A stretch of DNA of 26,646 nucleotides, taken from assembly GCA_963205035.1 (NCBI GenBank), contig CAUJII010000034.1, forward strand, positions 1 through 26,646, in the 5' to 3' direction. The DNA comes from Spirochaetota bacterium (GTDB lineage Bacteria > Spirochaetota > Leptospiria > Turneriellales > Turneriellaceae). The notes under the pieces are model-generated. The model was not told the DNA's origin, did not search any database, and saw nothing but the letters and a program-made list of their open reading frames with translations. Below, in pieces: positions 14,892-24,214 of this stretch. The translations under genes were made by a program, and so were the position numbers. Each line of letters starts with the position of its first letter. The stretch's first letter is position 1.

Positions 14892-17800
14892 ATGGAAGGT
14901 TCTATGAAAGCAGATTTACGTATTGGCTATTTCACGGCACAACCGTCGTCGCTCGATCCATTCCACGGCTTCGACCCCGATTCGTACACTGCAATCACTG
15001 CATGCCACGACAGCCTCACGCGATTGGGTGAAAACGGCGAGCTTGAACCGGCGCTTGCGAAAGAATGGCGCAGACTCGACCCGCTCACGGTGGAGTTTAC
15101 GTTACGCGAAGGGGTTAAATTCCATAACGGAGAAGACTTCAACGCAGAAGCCGTGGCGCAAACCATTGCAGCGCAACGCAACCCGGAAAACAAATCGCCG
15201 ACCGGCTTGGGAATCCTCGCTTCCATAAAGAAAGCCGAAGTCATCGATACTTACCGTGTGCGGCTTATCACCGAATATCCCGATGGCATGTTACTGTGGC
15301 GGCTCTCGATGTTCTCCGACATTGTACCCCCCAAGGCTTTGGCAGAACACGGCGTCGATTTTTTCAAGCACCACCCGATCGGCACGGGGCCTTTTATTTT
15401 CGATTCGATGGAAGAGGGGAAGTACATTCGCTACGTTCGCAACCCAAACTATTGGCGAGGCGCACCCGAAATTAGTGCGTTCCGGTTTGTCATTATGCCG
15501 GCACCGAATTGGGTCGAGGCGCTCACACAAAATCAACTCGATCTGGTCTATGGCTTGCACGCCGTTCAGGTCCCGCTCTTAGAGCGTCGAAACGATATTC
15601 TCCTCAAGTCGCGTCTCGTCGCCCTCACGCATTGGTTTCTTCTGGCGTCGAAAGGCCCTCTTCTCGACAAGCGTGTTCGGTTAGCTCTCAACTATGCGAT
15701 CGATAATTACATGCTCGCAAAAATTCAAGGTAACGATAACGCTGTGCCGCAGCGTGCGGTGAGCACTGCCGGTCAATTCGGGCACAATAGCGACACGATG
15801 GTCTTTCCGTTCGACCCCGACAAAGCGCGCAAGCTTCTTAGAGACGCGGGTTATGCCGGAGGATTTACCCTGAAAGGCATCGTTGCAGACCACTCCGTGA
15901 GTCTCGTGCAGATGATTGCCGCATACCTTGCCGATGTCAAAGTGAAGCTCGAATACGAAGTTGTTCCACGCACTGTCTGGATGGGCAAAATACCCAACGC
16001 GCGCATGGGTGGCGCGGGCCGCTACGAAGGTGATTTTGCAGTTGCTCCCGTCGATAACCCGACTATGCACGCGGGGTTTCACCATTATATTCTACTCTCG
16101 TCCGACGGACCTTTTTCTCTTTTGAACGACGAGAACTACCAACACCGGTTTCTCGATGCTATGACTGATATAGAGGACGGCGAGCAAAAACTGAAAGAGC
16201 TCGATCAGTACGTGCATTACGAGGCGTTGTTACTCTTCACAATTCAATCGAGCGTACAGGTTGCCTCGCGCCGTGGCGTTGAGATGAAGATAACAAAGAA
16301 CGGACACTTTGATAATTTTAGTTGGCAGTCTTTGCGCGATAATAGACCACTTGAAAAACGGCCCGAATGGCAGCGAGATTATCTGGAGTCTGAAGAGCCT
16401 ATCCCCGCCGCCGAATTCCGTAAGGTGCTTGAAGCGACGGAGTATTCGTCGGATCTTTTCTATTTCCCCAATCACCAACTCAAAGATCCGCGCCTTGAAA
16501 AGATGGTGACGAATTTGAATCATCAACAGGAGGTGAAGCTCAGTCAAGAGAAGCTCCGTTTCGAGCAAATCGTTCAATACTTGAATAAGACCCGCGACAT
16601 GGAAGGCGTGTTGAACGCCTCGCGCTTTTCGGGCATTGCAAACTATAACGCAGACGGTGTCATGGTGCTCTGCAACCCCGCATTCTTAGAACTTTTCGGC
16701 GACGACATCCGTAAAGTTCCGCTGCAGCAACTTTTTACAGATAACGCAGCGTGGGAGAGCTTTGTCCAAACGCTTGCGAGCGAGGGGGGACTTTTTGGTT
16801 CGATTGATTTGGTGCGTAGCAATGGAACTCTACTTCAAACACAAGCGGCCTGTACGTTACGCAAGGGGAGCGCAGGGGAGAACATCGGGTATTTGCTCAT
16901 TGTGAGAGACGAGTCTGAAGAAAGAACCTTGCGGCAAGACCTCGACCGTAGCTACCGCGAGATGGAAGAAAAGGTTGTTGTGCGCACAGGCGAGTTACAG
17001 AAGTCTTTAGAACAGGTTGAACGCTTGAAGCAAATGCAAGACGGCGACTACTTTCTCACGACACTCCTTTTAGAACCCTTGGGATTAAATTCTGTGAACT
17101 CGGAGAGTTTTTCAGTAGAAGCATTTTCTTTGCAAAAGAAAAAATTTATGTTTAAGAAGCGCGAATATGAAATCGGCGGCGATTTGAATATTGCATACAC
17201 CCTTTTCTTGCGCAAGAAAAAATATACGCTCGTTCTGAATGCTGACGCGATGGGAAAATCTATTCAAGGTGCCGGTGGGATATTGGTGTTGGGGTCTCTC
17301 ATGCGTGCGATTATAGAGCGCACGAAAATAAGTCCTATCGAAAGAGAGTTTTATCCGGAGCGTTGGCTCAAGAACGCGTTGTCTGAAATGCAACTCGTTT
17401 TCGAGAGCTTCAACGGTTCGATGTTTGTTTCAACCGTTGTCGGGCTCTTAGAAGAAGAAACGGGTTGTTTTTACTTTGCGAATGCAGAGCACCCGACACC
17501 GGTGATTTTGCGCAAGGGGCAAGCAAAGTTTCTCTCGCAAAAGGCGACGCTTCGGAAACTCGGTATTTCAGACGCTGTTGTCGAAACTCGCGTTCAGGTC
17601 TTTCGCCTTCAAGCCGACGATATCTTGATTCTCGGCTCGGATGGGAAAGACGACTTGTTGTTGAACGCGAATGGAACGATGAAAAAAGTCAATGAAGATG
17701 AAACACTTTTTCTGAGAACGGTAGAAGAGGCTCATGGCGACATGTCAAAAATTGTCGAAAGACTAAGAACCATCGGAGAGGTTATGGACGATGTATCTCT

Positions 17801-18218
17801 GTTGCGGATTATTTATCATCCCGCTGGAGAAAATTCTCGATTGGGCTTAGCGGATGCCAGAAGGCGCTTTCAAGACGAACTCGTAGCGAAAAAAGCGAAG
17901 GATAATACCGGAAAAACTCTACCTCTTCTTGAGGCGTATGTACGCGAATACCCTGACGATTCGCCGGCAATCGCAAAAATGGGCGTGCTCTACAAACGCA
18001 TGAAACTCGTGCCCGAAGCGATCGATTGCTTTGAAAGGCTGCGTCTGCGCGACCAACTCGAGCTCAACCACCTGCAATCCTTGGCAGACCTCTATGCATA
18101 TTCGGGCAACATGGAGAGGGCCGTGCGTATTTTAGACGAGTGCATTGCTCTCGACCAGACGAATGCTCAGACACGCAAGCTGCAAGAAGAAATCGAGAGT
18201 CGACTGCAAGCATCGTGA
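14892..18218 (+). CDS. Cytoplasmic substrate-binding (SBP_bac_5)-PAS-SpoIIE/PP2C phosphatase-TPR fusion
   Basis: The 1108 residues hold four parts. About 1-485 is a family 5 (peptide/nickel type) ABC solute-binding domain (SLDPFHGFDPDSYTA, VEFTLREGVKFHNG, HHPIGTGPF), with no signal peptide before it. About 535-570 is a coiled coil, about 575-675 a PAS domain (GIANYNADGVMVLCNPAF), and about 680-715 another coiled coil. A SpoIIE/PP2C domain follows with its metal-binding aspartates: GGD (D764), DAMGKS (D785), GSDG (D917) and DDVSLL (D966/967). TPR-like helices end it at about 1005-1105. It should bind a small ligand in the cytoplasm and control serine/threonine dephosphorylation, probably of an anti-sigma-antagonist. 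Start 14892 or the ATG at 14904, which has AAGG 4 nt upstream, are both possible. The next gene follows closely. Confidence 0.85.
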   Translation: MEGSMKADLRIGYFTAQPSSLDPFHGFDPDSYTAITACHDSLTRLGENGELEPALAKEWRRLDPLTVEFTLREGVKFHNGEDFNAEAVAQTIAAQRNPENKSPTGLGILASIKKAEVIDTYRVRLITEYPDGMLLWRLSMFSDIVPPKALAEHGVDFFKHHPIGTGPFIFDSMEEGKYIRYVRNPNYWRGAPEISAFRFVIMPAPNWVEALTQNQLDLVYGLHAVQVPLLERRNDILLKSRLVALTHWFLLASKGPLLDKRVRLALNYAIDNYMLAKIQGNDNAVPQRAVSTAGQFGHNSDTMVFPFDPDKARKLLRDAGYAGGFTLKGIVADHSVSLVQMIAAYLADVKVKLEYEVVPRTVWMGKIPNARMGGAGRYEGDFAVAPVDNPTMHAGFHHYILLSSDGPFSLLNDENYQHRFLDAMTDIEDGEQKLKELDQYVHYEALLLFTIQSSVQVASRRGVEMKITKNGHFDNFSWQSLRDNRPLEKRPEWQRDYLESEEPIPAAEFRKVLEATEYSSDLFYFPNHQLKDPRLEKMVTNLNHQQEVKLSQEKLRFEQIVQYLNKTRDMEGVLNASRFSGIANYNADGVMVLCNPAFLELFGDDIRKVPLQQLFTDNAAWESFVQTLASEGGLFGSIDLVRSNGTLLQTQAACTLRKGSAGENIGYLLIVRDESEERTLRQDLDRSYREMEEKVVVRTGELQKSLEQVERLKQMQDGDYFLTTLLLEPLGLNSVNSESFSVEAFSLQKKKFMFKKREYEIGGDLNIAYTLFLRKKKYTLVLNADAMGKSIQGAGGILVLGSLMRAIIERTKISPIEREFYPERWLKNALSEMQLVFESFNGSMFVSTVVGLLEEETGCFYFANAEHPTPVILRKGQAKFLSQKATLRKLGISDAVVETRVQVFRLQADDILILGSDGKDDLLLNANGTMKKVNEDETLFLRTVEEAHGDMSKIVERLRTIGEVMDDVSLLRIIYHPAGENSRLGLADARRRFQDELVAKKAKDNTGKTLPLLEAYVREYPDDSPAIAKMGVLYKRMKLVPEAIDCFERLRLRDQLELNHLQSLADLYAYSGNMERAVRILDECIALDQTNAQTRKLQEEIESRLQAS

Positions 18219-18259
18219 AAGAGCCTGTGCGCTGTGACGCACATTTTGTCTTCTGCGGC

Positions 18260-18844
18260 ATGGGAACTCTAACGCCGAACCCACGCCGCTTGTGGCTCAG
18301 GAAATCCATAGCTATTGCATCCCTTGCGTTTTCTCTCGCAGGCTGCACAGGGAAACTCGTGTTTCAAAGTCTCCCCTTTGCTTTGCCGCATGACCTGACC
18401 CTCGTCGCGCAAACCGGCGAGAAGGTGCGTGTGAACGACACACTTAAAGAAGCGAATCTTCTCTTTTTTGGTTACACGCGTTGCCCCGATTTCTGCCCCA
18501 TGACGCTTGCAAAAGTGAAGTCTGTACTGGCAAACGACGCGGCTCTTCAAAAGAAAACAGCACTTCTTTTTGTGAGCGTTGATTCGGCGCGTGAAAAACC
18601 GTCGGATCTCAAGCACTACCTGAGTGCCTACCCTTACGCTGTGGGATTTACAGGTTCGAGGACAGAGATTCAGCAGCTTGAAAAATCTTTCGGATCGTTT
18701 TCACAAGACGAGAAGGGCATCATTTCGCATTCGCTCTACCTTTACCTCTTAGACAAAAAAGGCCGGGCAGTTTATCTCTTGCGCTATGATGACAGCGCAG
18801 AAAAAATTAAGCAAGCACTCAACCAAGCGCTCGCTCTGGAATAA
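18260..18844 (+). CDS. SCO1/SenC-like copper lipoprotein
   Basis: SCO1/SenC proteins carry copper to cytochrome oxidase and have a thioredoxin-like fold. The 194-residue product (ATG 18260) begins with a basic n-region (RRLWLRK), a hydrophobic core and lipobox LAGC (Cys29). The copper motif is GYTRCPDFCPMT (Cys75, Cys79) and the third ligand is His157 in GIISHSLYLYL; all three are present, so it should bind copper. The frame is open upstream, and a GTG at 18215 overlapping the stop of the phosphatase gene would give a 45-bp longer leader. It is 5 bp before a NifU-like gene. No cytochrome oxidase gene is in the window. Confidence 0.85.
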   Translation: MGTLTPNPRRLWLRKSIAIASLAFSLAGCTGKLVFQSLPFALPHDLTLVAQTGEKVRVNDTLKEANLLFFGYTRCPDFCPMTLAKVKSVLANDAALQKKTALLFVSVDSAREKPSDLKHYLSAYPYAVGFTGSRTEIQQLEKSFGSFSQDEKGIISHSLYLYLLDKKGRAVYLLRYDDSAEKIKQALNQALALE

Positions 18845-18849
18845 GCGCG

Positions 18850-19245
18850 TTGGCTTCCTATTCGACAGCGCTCCTCGACCTGGCTCAGCGTGAGCCTGTC
18901 GCCATACCCGAGGGCGCGCGCTTTGCCGAACGCCGCAATCCCCTCTGCGGGGATCACATTGTGATTTCGCCAAAAATAGAAGGTGGAATTATTTGTGGTT
19001 TACGCTGGCGCATCGAGGGGTGCGCAATTCTCAAAGCGAGCGCGGCCTATTTGGCGGAACACGTAAAGGGTAAACACATCGACGAATGTAAAGAGTATAT
19101 CGACGCATTTAATCGCTCTTTCACCGAAGATGCGTTTAGAGAAAAGTTTTCCGAAAGCGCATTGGCTCCAGTTTACGGCTTGCCTGCAAGGTTCAAGTGT
19201 GCGCTTCTGCCTTGGGTTGCATTGGAAGATTTCTTGCGCACTTAG
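18850..19245 (+). CDS. NifU/SufU-like Fe-S scaffold domain protein
   Basis: This 131-residue protein has the three-cysteine pattern of IscU/SufU scaffolds: NPLCGDH (Cys33, Asp35), EGCAILKAS (Cys58) and RFKCALLPW (Cys117). These bind the nascent Fe-S cluster, and the order and spacing fit the SufU/NifU-N family. No cysteine desulfurase is in the window. The start is a TTG at 18850, five bases after the stop of the SCO1-like gene, suggesting an operon. It ends 9 bp before the convergent uvrC stop, leaving no room for a terminator. Confidence 0.82.
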   Translation: MASYSTALLDLAQREPVAIPEGARFAERRNPLCGDHIVISPKIEGGIICGLRWRIEGCAILKASAAYLAEHVKGKHIDECKEYIDAFNRSFTEDAFREKFSESALAPVYGLPARFKCALLPWVALEDFLRT

Positions 19246-19254
19246 CGTTCGCTG

Positions 19255-21255
19255 CTATACGGCGGAGGATTGTAATTTATCTACAATTTTCTTCGCGGTT
19301 TCGTGCGAAACTCCGACGTCCTTTGCAATGCGGTCCAAAAGTTTTTCAGATTCCATATCTGCCAAGTCGAGCTTACGCAAAAGCAGTAAAGCCTTCGCGC
19401 GTTTTTTTTCGCCCACGCCTTCGATGCCGTCGAAGAGAGATTTCAAATTTCGCTTCATGCGTCGGTTGCGGTGGTAGGCTACTGCGAAGCGGTGCGATTC
19501 GTCGCGTGCCCGGCGCAAGATGTGCATCCCCGGGGATTCTTTATCGAAGCGCAGGATGCGCTCGTCTTCTGTATAAATTTCTTCGAGTTGTTTTGCAAGT
19601 CCGATCATCGGAATTTTGTGCAGTTGAGGGGGCACCTCATTACCTTCGCTCTTGCGCACCTTCGCATTGACTGCCATGACTTCGCCTCGCGCTCGAAGAG
19701 CTGCGCGTAGTTGCGTAATTCCACCGTCGACGATGATGAGGTCAGGGGCGCGGACTTCGCCTGATGCGATGCGCATGAGGCGTCGTGTAATCACCTCGTG
19801 CATCATCGCTGGGTCGTTTGCGCCTTCGACTGTTTTGATTTGATACTTTCGGTAGCCCGGTTTGTAAGGCACGCCGTCTTTGAGCATGACTCCCGATGCG
19901 ACGGGGTCTGTGCCTTGAATGTTAGAAATGTCGTAACACTCGATCGTCGCAGGCGGTGCCTTCAGACCCAGAAATTTTTGAATTTGTTTGAGGCCCACGC
20001 GTTGGTTGCGCAGCGTTTCGGCTAAAAGTCTTTCACGCAACGTGAGGCGAGCGTTCGTCACAGCCATCTGCATGAGCGCTTGCGGATTGATTTCGGTGTC
20101 CGATTTTTTTATTTTCCGGGCGAATGCTTCGAGGTCTAAGATAGTCAAATTGGATTGAGAGTTTTCTCTTAAGGCCGTTTGCCAGAAAGAGAGTTCCATA
20201 CTTTGAGGTACGACTATAAAACGAGGGATGTCTTGCAGATTCAGGTAGTAGTCTCTGAAGAACGCTGCGACAAAATCGGTATCGGTAAAATCATTCGATC
20301 GCAGATCGGTTTCTGTAAGAGCAAAGTTTTCTTTCGCAACGAGTTTGGCTTCGCGAAATTTGAGAAGGCAAATCTGCGCGAGCCGCACATCTCTTTGCGA
20401 ATCTTTGTCGCGGCTGAGCGGTAAGTCCTCCTCGCGCAACGAAAGTTCTTCTCTCAAATGACTTAGAGGAGCGGAGAAAACTCCCACAATGTCGCAGTCC
20501 AAAACACTCTTGCGCATCTCGACCTGTGGCAAGACGTTGCGTTCGTTGAAATAGGCCAGCATGTCGCGCAGCTTCGCCGCTTCTTCAAAGCGCATCTCCT
20601 GCGAAAGTGTGTGCATTCTTTTTTCGATGAAGCGGCGCGCTTCGCCATTTTTTCCTGAGATGAAAGCAATCACGTCTTTGACTATTTTTGCATAATCCTC
20701 TTCGGATATCTTCCACGCACAAGGAGCCATACATTTCTTGAGATGGTAGTTGAGGCAGGGTTTCGCAGGTTTTGCGAGCGGCAGCTTCAACGGCCGTCTG
20801 CGTAGGGGGAATAAATCCAACGCCAGTTGAATTTTATCGCGAGCGACCTGTACTTTTGAAAAAGGGCCGAAGTACAGATTGCCCGGAACGCGGCGTCTCG
20901 TCAGATAAATGCGCGGGAAAGGCTCGCTTGTCGAGATGCAAATATACGGGTATTGTTTGTCGTCTTTGAGGCGCACGTTGTAAAGCGGCTTGTGCTTTTT
21001 GATGAGATTGTTTTCGAGGAGCAGCGCTTCGGTTTCGTTCTCTGTTGCAATCCATTCGATGTGGCGCGCGCGCCGCATAAGGAATGTCGTTTTCAAATCG
21101 TCGGAGGCGAGGTATTGTTTGAGACGCGAGCGAAGATTTTGCGCTTTGCCGACATAGAGTGGTTTTGCGGCGCCTTCGTTCTCGAACCAAAGGTAGACGC
21201 CGCAGCCTGTAGGCGCAAGCAGAACACGTTCGCTAAGAGAGAGCTCGATGGGCAT
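19255..21255 (-). CDS. uvrC: Excinuclease ABC subunit C
   Basis: UvrC makes both incisions in nucleotide excision repair. The 666 residues contain a GIY-YIG-type nuclease (about 15-95; GVYLWF, PLYVGKAQNLRSRLKQY, and ENNLIKKHKPLYNVRLKDD), a Cys cluster PCLNYHLKKCMAPC as in UvrC proteins with an Fe-S site, a UVR motif (about 205-240; RFEEAAKLRDML), an RNase H-like domain (ATIECYDISNIQGTDPVASG, DLIIVDGGITQLRAA) and C-terminal helix-hairpin-helix repeats (GIEGVGEKKRAKALL). The length is slightly above the family average. It starts 51 bp after ubiX on the same strand and is probably the last gene of that operon. Confidence 0.97.
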   Translation of the reverse strand: MPIELSLSERVLLAPTGCGVYLWFENEGAAKPLYVGKAQNLRSRLKQYLASDDLKTTFLMRRARHIEWIATENETEALLLENNLIKKHKPLYNVRLKDDKQYPYICISTSEPFPRIYLTRRRVPGNLYFGPFSKVQVARDKIQLALDLFPLRRRPLKLPLAKPAKPCLNYHLKKCMAPCAWKISEEDYAKIVKDVIAFISGKNGEARRFIEKRMHTLSQEMRFEEAAKLRDMLAYFNERNVLPQVEMRKSVLDCDIVGVFSAPLSHLREELSLREEDLPLSRDKDSQRDVRLAQICLLKFREAKLVAKENFALTETDLRSNDFTDTDFVAAFFRDYYLNLQDIPRFIVVPQSMELSFWQTALRENSQSNLTILDLEAFARKIKKSDTEINPQALMQMAVTNARLTLRERLLAETLRNQRVGLKQIQKFLGLKAPPATIECYDISNIQGTDPVASGVMLKDGVPYKPGYRKYQIKTVEGANDPAMMHEVITRRLMRIASGEVRAPDLIIVDGGITQLRAALRARGEVMAVNAKVRKSEGNEVPPQLHKIPMIGLAKQLEEIYTEDERILRFDKESPGMHILRRARDESHRFAVAYHRNRRMKRNLKSLFDGIEGVGEKKRAKALLLLRKLDLADMESEKLLDRIAKDVGVSHETAKKIVDKLQSSAV

Positions 21256-21306
21256 TGGGTCTTTGTCGATTTCGTCCGTAAGATGAAGATACGTTGAAAT
21301 TGTGCC

Positions 21307-21939
21307 TCAGTCTAAATTTTCTCTCCACGGCGTAGTCACGCGCTTAGAAATCCCGATGTGTTGAAACACTCTATCGACCATAAAATCGTAAAGCGCTTCT
21401 AAAGACTGCGGCCTGTGGTAATAGCCGGGCATCAGCGGTAGAATAGTTACTCCCACCTCAGAGAGAGCGAGCATGTTGCGCAAGTGGATAGTGCTGAGCG
21501 GTGTTTCGCGCAGGCAGAGGACAAGCGGCCGCCTTTCTTTGATGCACACATCGGCCGCACGTTCGATGAGATTTTGGCTGAGCCCTGCGGCAATTGAAGC
21601 CACGGTCTTCATGCTGCATGGCAAGACGACCATCGCTTTGTACGCCGCCGAGCCGCTCGCTGAGCGTGCAGCAATGTCGCTGTTCTCGAAGAAGGTAAAG
21701 CGGTGCGCCGAACCACTGGCTCCGAATCGACTTTCGACTTCTCTCAAGAGGCTTGTGGGATTGACTCTGTCTTCGCGGGGGGAGAGAGGGGTGCGAGATT
21801 CTTCCCCGAGCACGGTGTAGAAATTCTTGGAAACGATGATGTCGCTCTCGCCGTCGACTTGTGAGAGTTGCCACAAAAAGCGCAACGCGTACTCAACGCC
21901 CGATGCGCCTGTAAGCGCAATGATGCGGCGCTCGCTCAT
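21307..21939 (-). CDS. ubiX: Flavin prenyltransferase UbiX
   Basis: UbiX joins dimethylallyl phosphate to FMN, making the prenylated flavin used by UbiD decarboxylases. The 210 residues carry LTGASGVEYALRFL at the N-terminus, PCSMKTVASIAAGLSQNLIE, RAADVCIKERRPLVLCLRE, T-P-L-S-T-I-H-L-R-N-M and a MPGYYHRPQSLEALYDFMVD tail, all typical. No UbiD is in the window. Its ATG directly follows the TAG of the MBL/cNMP gene (TAG-ATG at 21937-21942 on the minus strand), so translation is probably coupled. Confidence 0.94.
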   Translation of the reverse strand: MSERRIIALTGASGVEYALRFLWQLSQVDGESDIIVSKNFYTVLGEESRTPLSPREDRVNPTSLLREVESRFGASGSAHRFTFFENSDIAARSASGSAAYKAMVVLPCSMKTVASIAAGLSQNLIERAADVCIKERRPLVLCLRETPLSTIHLRNMLALSEVGVTILPLMPGYYHRPQSLEALYDFMVDRVFQHIGISKRVTTPWRENLD

Positions 21940-24084
21940 CTAAAACTCGTACTGTAATTTCATCTTGATGCCTGGGTTTCTGTCAAAGAAGCGCAGAGCA
22001 TCGTCGCGGCTCACTGCATACGCGGCGACGGGAGCCTTTGCGCGGAACGTATAAGGAGGAGTTTCTCTTCCCGAGCGCAAGAGTTTGTTGTGGATGACGA
22101 CATCGCCTCGCGAAAGAAATCCAACGGTCGCAGAGTCTTCTAAGACCTCGATTTCTCCGTTACGCAGAATGTAGAAAAAAGCGGGTGGCGTGTCTTTTGG
22201 GTAGAGAGACTCGCTTGCAGAAAGCTCAATCGGGACGAGCATCGATTCGAGCCACGTCTTCTGAGTCGAGGTCAAGAAATTCAAGTGGCGGCTCTGTGAG
22301 ATGACGTTCCAAGTTTCTGCGTCGCGCACTTTTGCCAGGCGGTGGAGCATGCGCTCAAAATCTGAACCGGAAATAAAGTTCAAGAAGCGTTCTTTTTCGA
22401 CTGAAAAAAGCGTTACTTCGGTTTCTGCAAATACGTCCGCGGTACGCAGTTGGTTTGTGACGAGTGCAACTTCGCCGAAATAATCGTATGCGCCATAAAT
22501 TTTGCGCGATTGCAGATCTTGTGTGCGCACAGAAACCAGCCCAAAATAAATAATGTAGAAACGGTCGCCGAGCGTGCCTTCTTTTATGATGAGATCGTCT
22601 TTCTTATATTTTTCAACTTGCACTATGTCGATGAACTCTTGCGCACGAGAAATCGGCATATCTTCAAAAAAATCGAGTTGCTTGAGAACTCCCAAAATTT
22701 GCGAAGCCTTTGCATTTTCGGGAGGGGTTGCGTTAAAGTAGAGCGTGTTCTCTATGCCAAATTTAGCGAGAGTCAACAGTGTGTTTTTTGGAAAATCTTT
22801 TTCACTGATGTGATAGACGACAATTTTACGCTTTATGTCGTCGGGCAAAGAATCGAGATGCTTAATCGGCGTGTGCAGAGGGGCGATGCCCGATTCGTGA
22901 TAGATGACATTGCTTTGCCACGGAAAATTTTTGAGCGCGTGGTAGCGAGACTCGCTCACGATTCCTTTTTCATGGAGCGCGTCGTGTATTTCGGGGTCGT
23001 TGTTGTGGTCAGACGAGTAGACGAACGATTGGTCTTGAAATTGCAACGTAAAGCCAATCGTTGGAATCGAGTGGAGGGTGTAAAATACGTCGAAGCGCCC
23101 GCCGTGGATAAAAAAAGGCTGCCCCACCTTCACCGGTTTGAAAGCAAAAAGGCGACGCATGTATTCGGGGTCCATGTCGGCAAATGAAGAGTATTTTTTT
23201 AAGAAACTCGAAAGAACGGTTTCGGTGGTGTATATTGTCACCTTGCCTTCTTCCAGGATTTTTTGAAACGTGCCGGCGTCGTGGTCAGCGTGGCAATGCG
23301 TTAAAATAATCGAATCGATAAATTTTGGGTTTACGTTGGAGCTTTCTAACCACTCGGTCGTGTTGACTGGGGGGTCGACCATAATCCCAGAATGGTTGAG
23401 CCAGATGATAAACCCCGAAGTGTTTTCATAAGGGTCGAAACCATGGCTTGGCCCCAAACACGTCACGCCAAAAAGCGGCGGCACAAACGGCTCTCGAAGC
23501 CTCGTGCCGATTTGATAAACTGTCTTGTATTCAATTCTTCCCGGTATCTGCGCAATCGCGTTCTCGCCCTGCGTGACGGAAAAATTTCCCTCTTCGTCTT
23601 GCGTGAGAGTGATGCCTTTGTAGGTGAAGCGGCCTTTCTCGTTGAAAAGACCAAACCCTACCATGTCTGAAAACTTGAACGTGCTGCTAAAAAATCTCAT
23701 TTCACGCTTAAGCTCTGGTATTTCTAAACCCTCGACATAGTCTCCCGAGACGTCGAGGTTCTTCGGACCAAAGACCGCTTCGTTGAAAACAGTCTTGAAG
23801 CGAACGAATTGCTCATGGTTGCAGATGAGGACTGTCTTACGCTTTTTGAGAAAAAAATTGTAGTAGATAGGAAACTCAAGCTCCGCAACGCTAATCCCCT
23901 TGCGCCAGTTGAAAAATTGCTTTGGCAAGACGAAGACCGTCGGAACGCCCTCGGGCAAGAACATTGTGTCTTTGATGGTTTCGGGCGGTGCACCGAATTG
24001 AAAGTAGCCGCTCGGGGTCTGCACGAGATAGCCGCCGCGCGGTAGCTCTGTGGTTATTTTTTCGAGAGATTTTAGCGGTTCCAT
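21940..24084 (-). CDS. Metallo-beta-lactamase fold fused to two cyclic-nucleotide-binding domains
   Basis: From the ATG at 24084 the protein is 714 residues. About 1-210 is an N-terminal region I do not recognise (LPRGGYLVQTPSGYFQFG, PPETIKDTMFLPEG). About 210-450 is an MBL domain with THCHADHD (H263, H265, D267, H268), H338, SSDH (D359) and later His residues, so metal binding looks intact. About 473-580 is a cyclic-nucleotide-binding domain with the phosphate cassette YFGEVALVTNQLRTAD (Arg547). About 597-710 is a second, degenerate cNMP fold without that cassette. Cyclic-nucleotide control of an MBL hydrolase or phosphodiesterase is inferred. A TTG at 24168, with GAGGTG upstream, would add 28 residues containing CSLCRKC. 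First gene of the ubiX-uvrC operon. Confidence 0.8.
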   Translation of the reverse strand: MEPLKSLEKITTELPRGGYLVQTPSGYFQFGAPPETIKDTMFLPEGVPTVFVLPKQFFNWRKGISVAELEFPIYYNFFLKKRKTVLICNHEQFVRFKTVFNEAVFGPKNLDVSGDYVEGLEIPELKREMRFFSSTFKFSDMVGFGLFNEKGRFTYKGITLTQDEEGNFSVTQGENAIAQIPGRIEYKTVYQIGTRLREPFVPPLFGVTCLGPSHGFDPYENTSGFIIWLNHSGIMVDPPVNTTEWLESSNVNPKFIDSIILTHCHADHDAGTFQKILEEGKVTIYTTETVLSSFLKKYSSFADMDPEYMRRLFAFKPVKVGQPFFIHGGRFDVFYTLHSIPTIGFTLQFQDQSFVYSSDHNNDPEIHDALHEKGIVSESRYHALKNFPWQSNVIYHESGIAPLHTPIKHLDSLPDDIKRKIVVYHISEKDFPKNTLLTLAKFGIENTLYFNATPPENAKASQILGVLKQLDFFEDMPISRAQEFIDIVQVEKYKKDDLIIKEGTLGDRFYIIYFGLVSVRTQDLQSRKIYGAYDYFGEVALVTNQLRTADVFAETEVTLFSVEKERFLNFISGSDFERMLHRLAKVRDAETWNVISQSRHLNFLTSTQKTWLESMLVPIELSASESLYPKDTPPAFFYILRNGEIEVLEDSATVGFLSRGDVVIHNKLLRSGRETPPYTFRAKAPVAAYAVSRDDALRFFDRNPGIKMKLQYEF

Positions 24085-24214
24085 AGAAAATCGAGGCTTA
24101 CATTTGCGGCACAGGGAGCAAAGGGTCAAGTCTTTTGCTTCTGAATCCCAAAACAGGGCGTGGACCAAATCAGGTCACCCACCTCATTTATCTTACGCCG
24201 CTCAAAAAAATACT

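Noticed and set aside
22450..23187. 245-residue plus-strand open frame
   Set aside because: It is antisense to the MBL/cNMP gene, whose motifs are clear; the frame has no recognisable domain and is a shadow.
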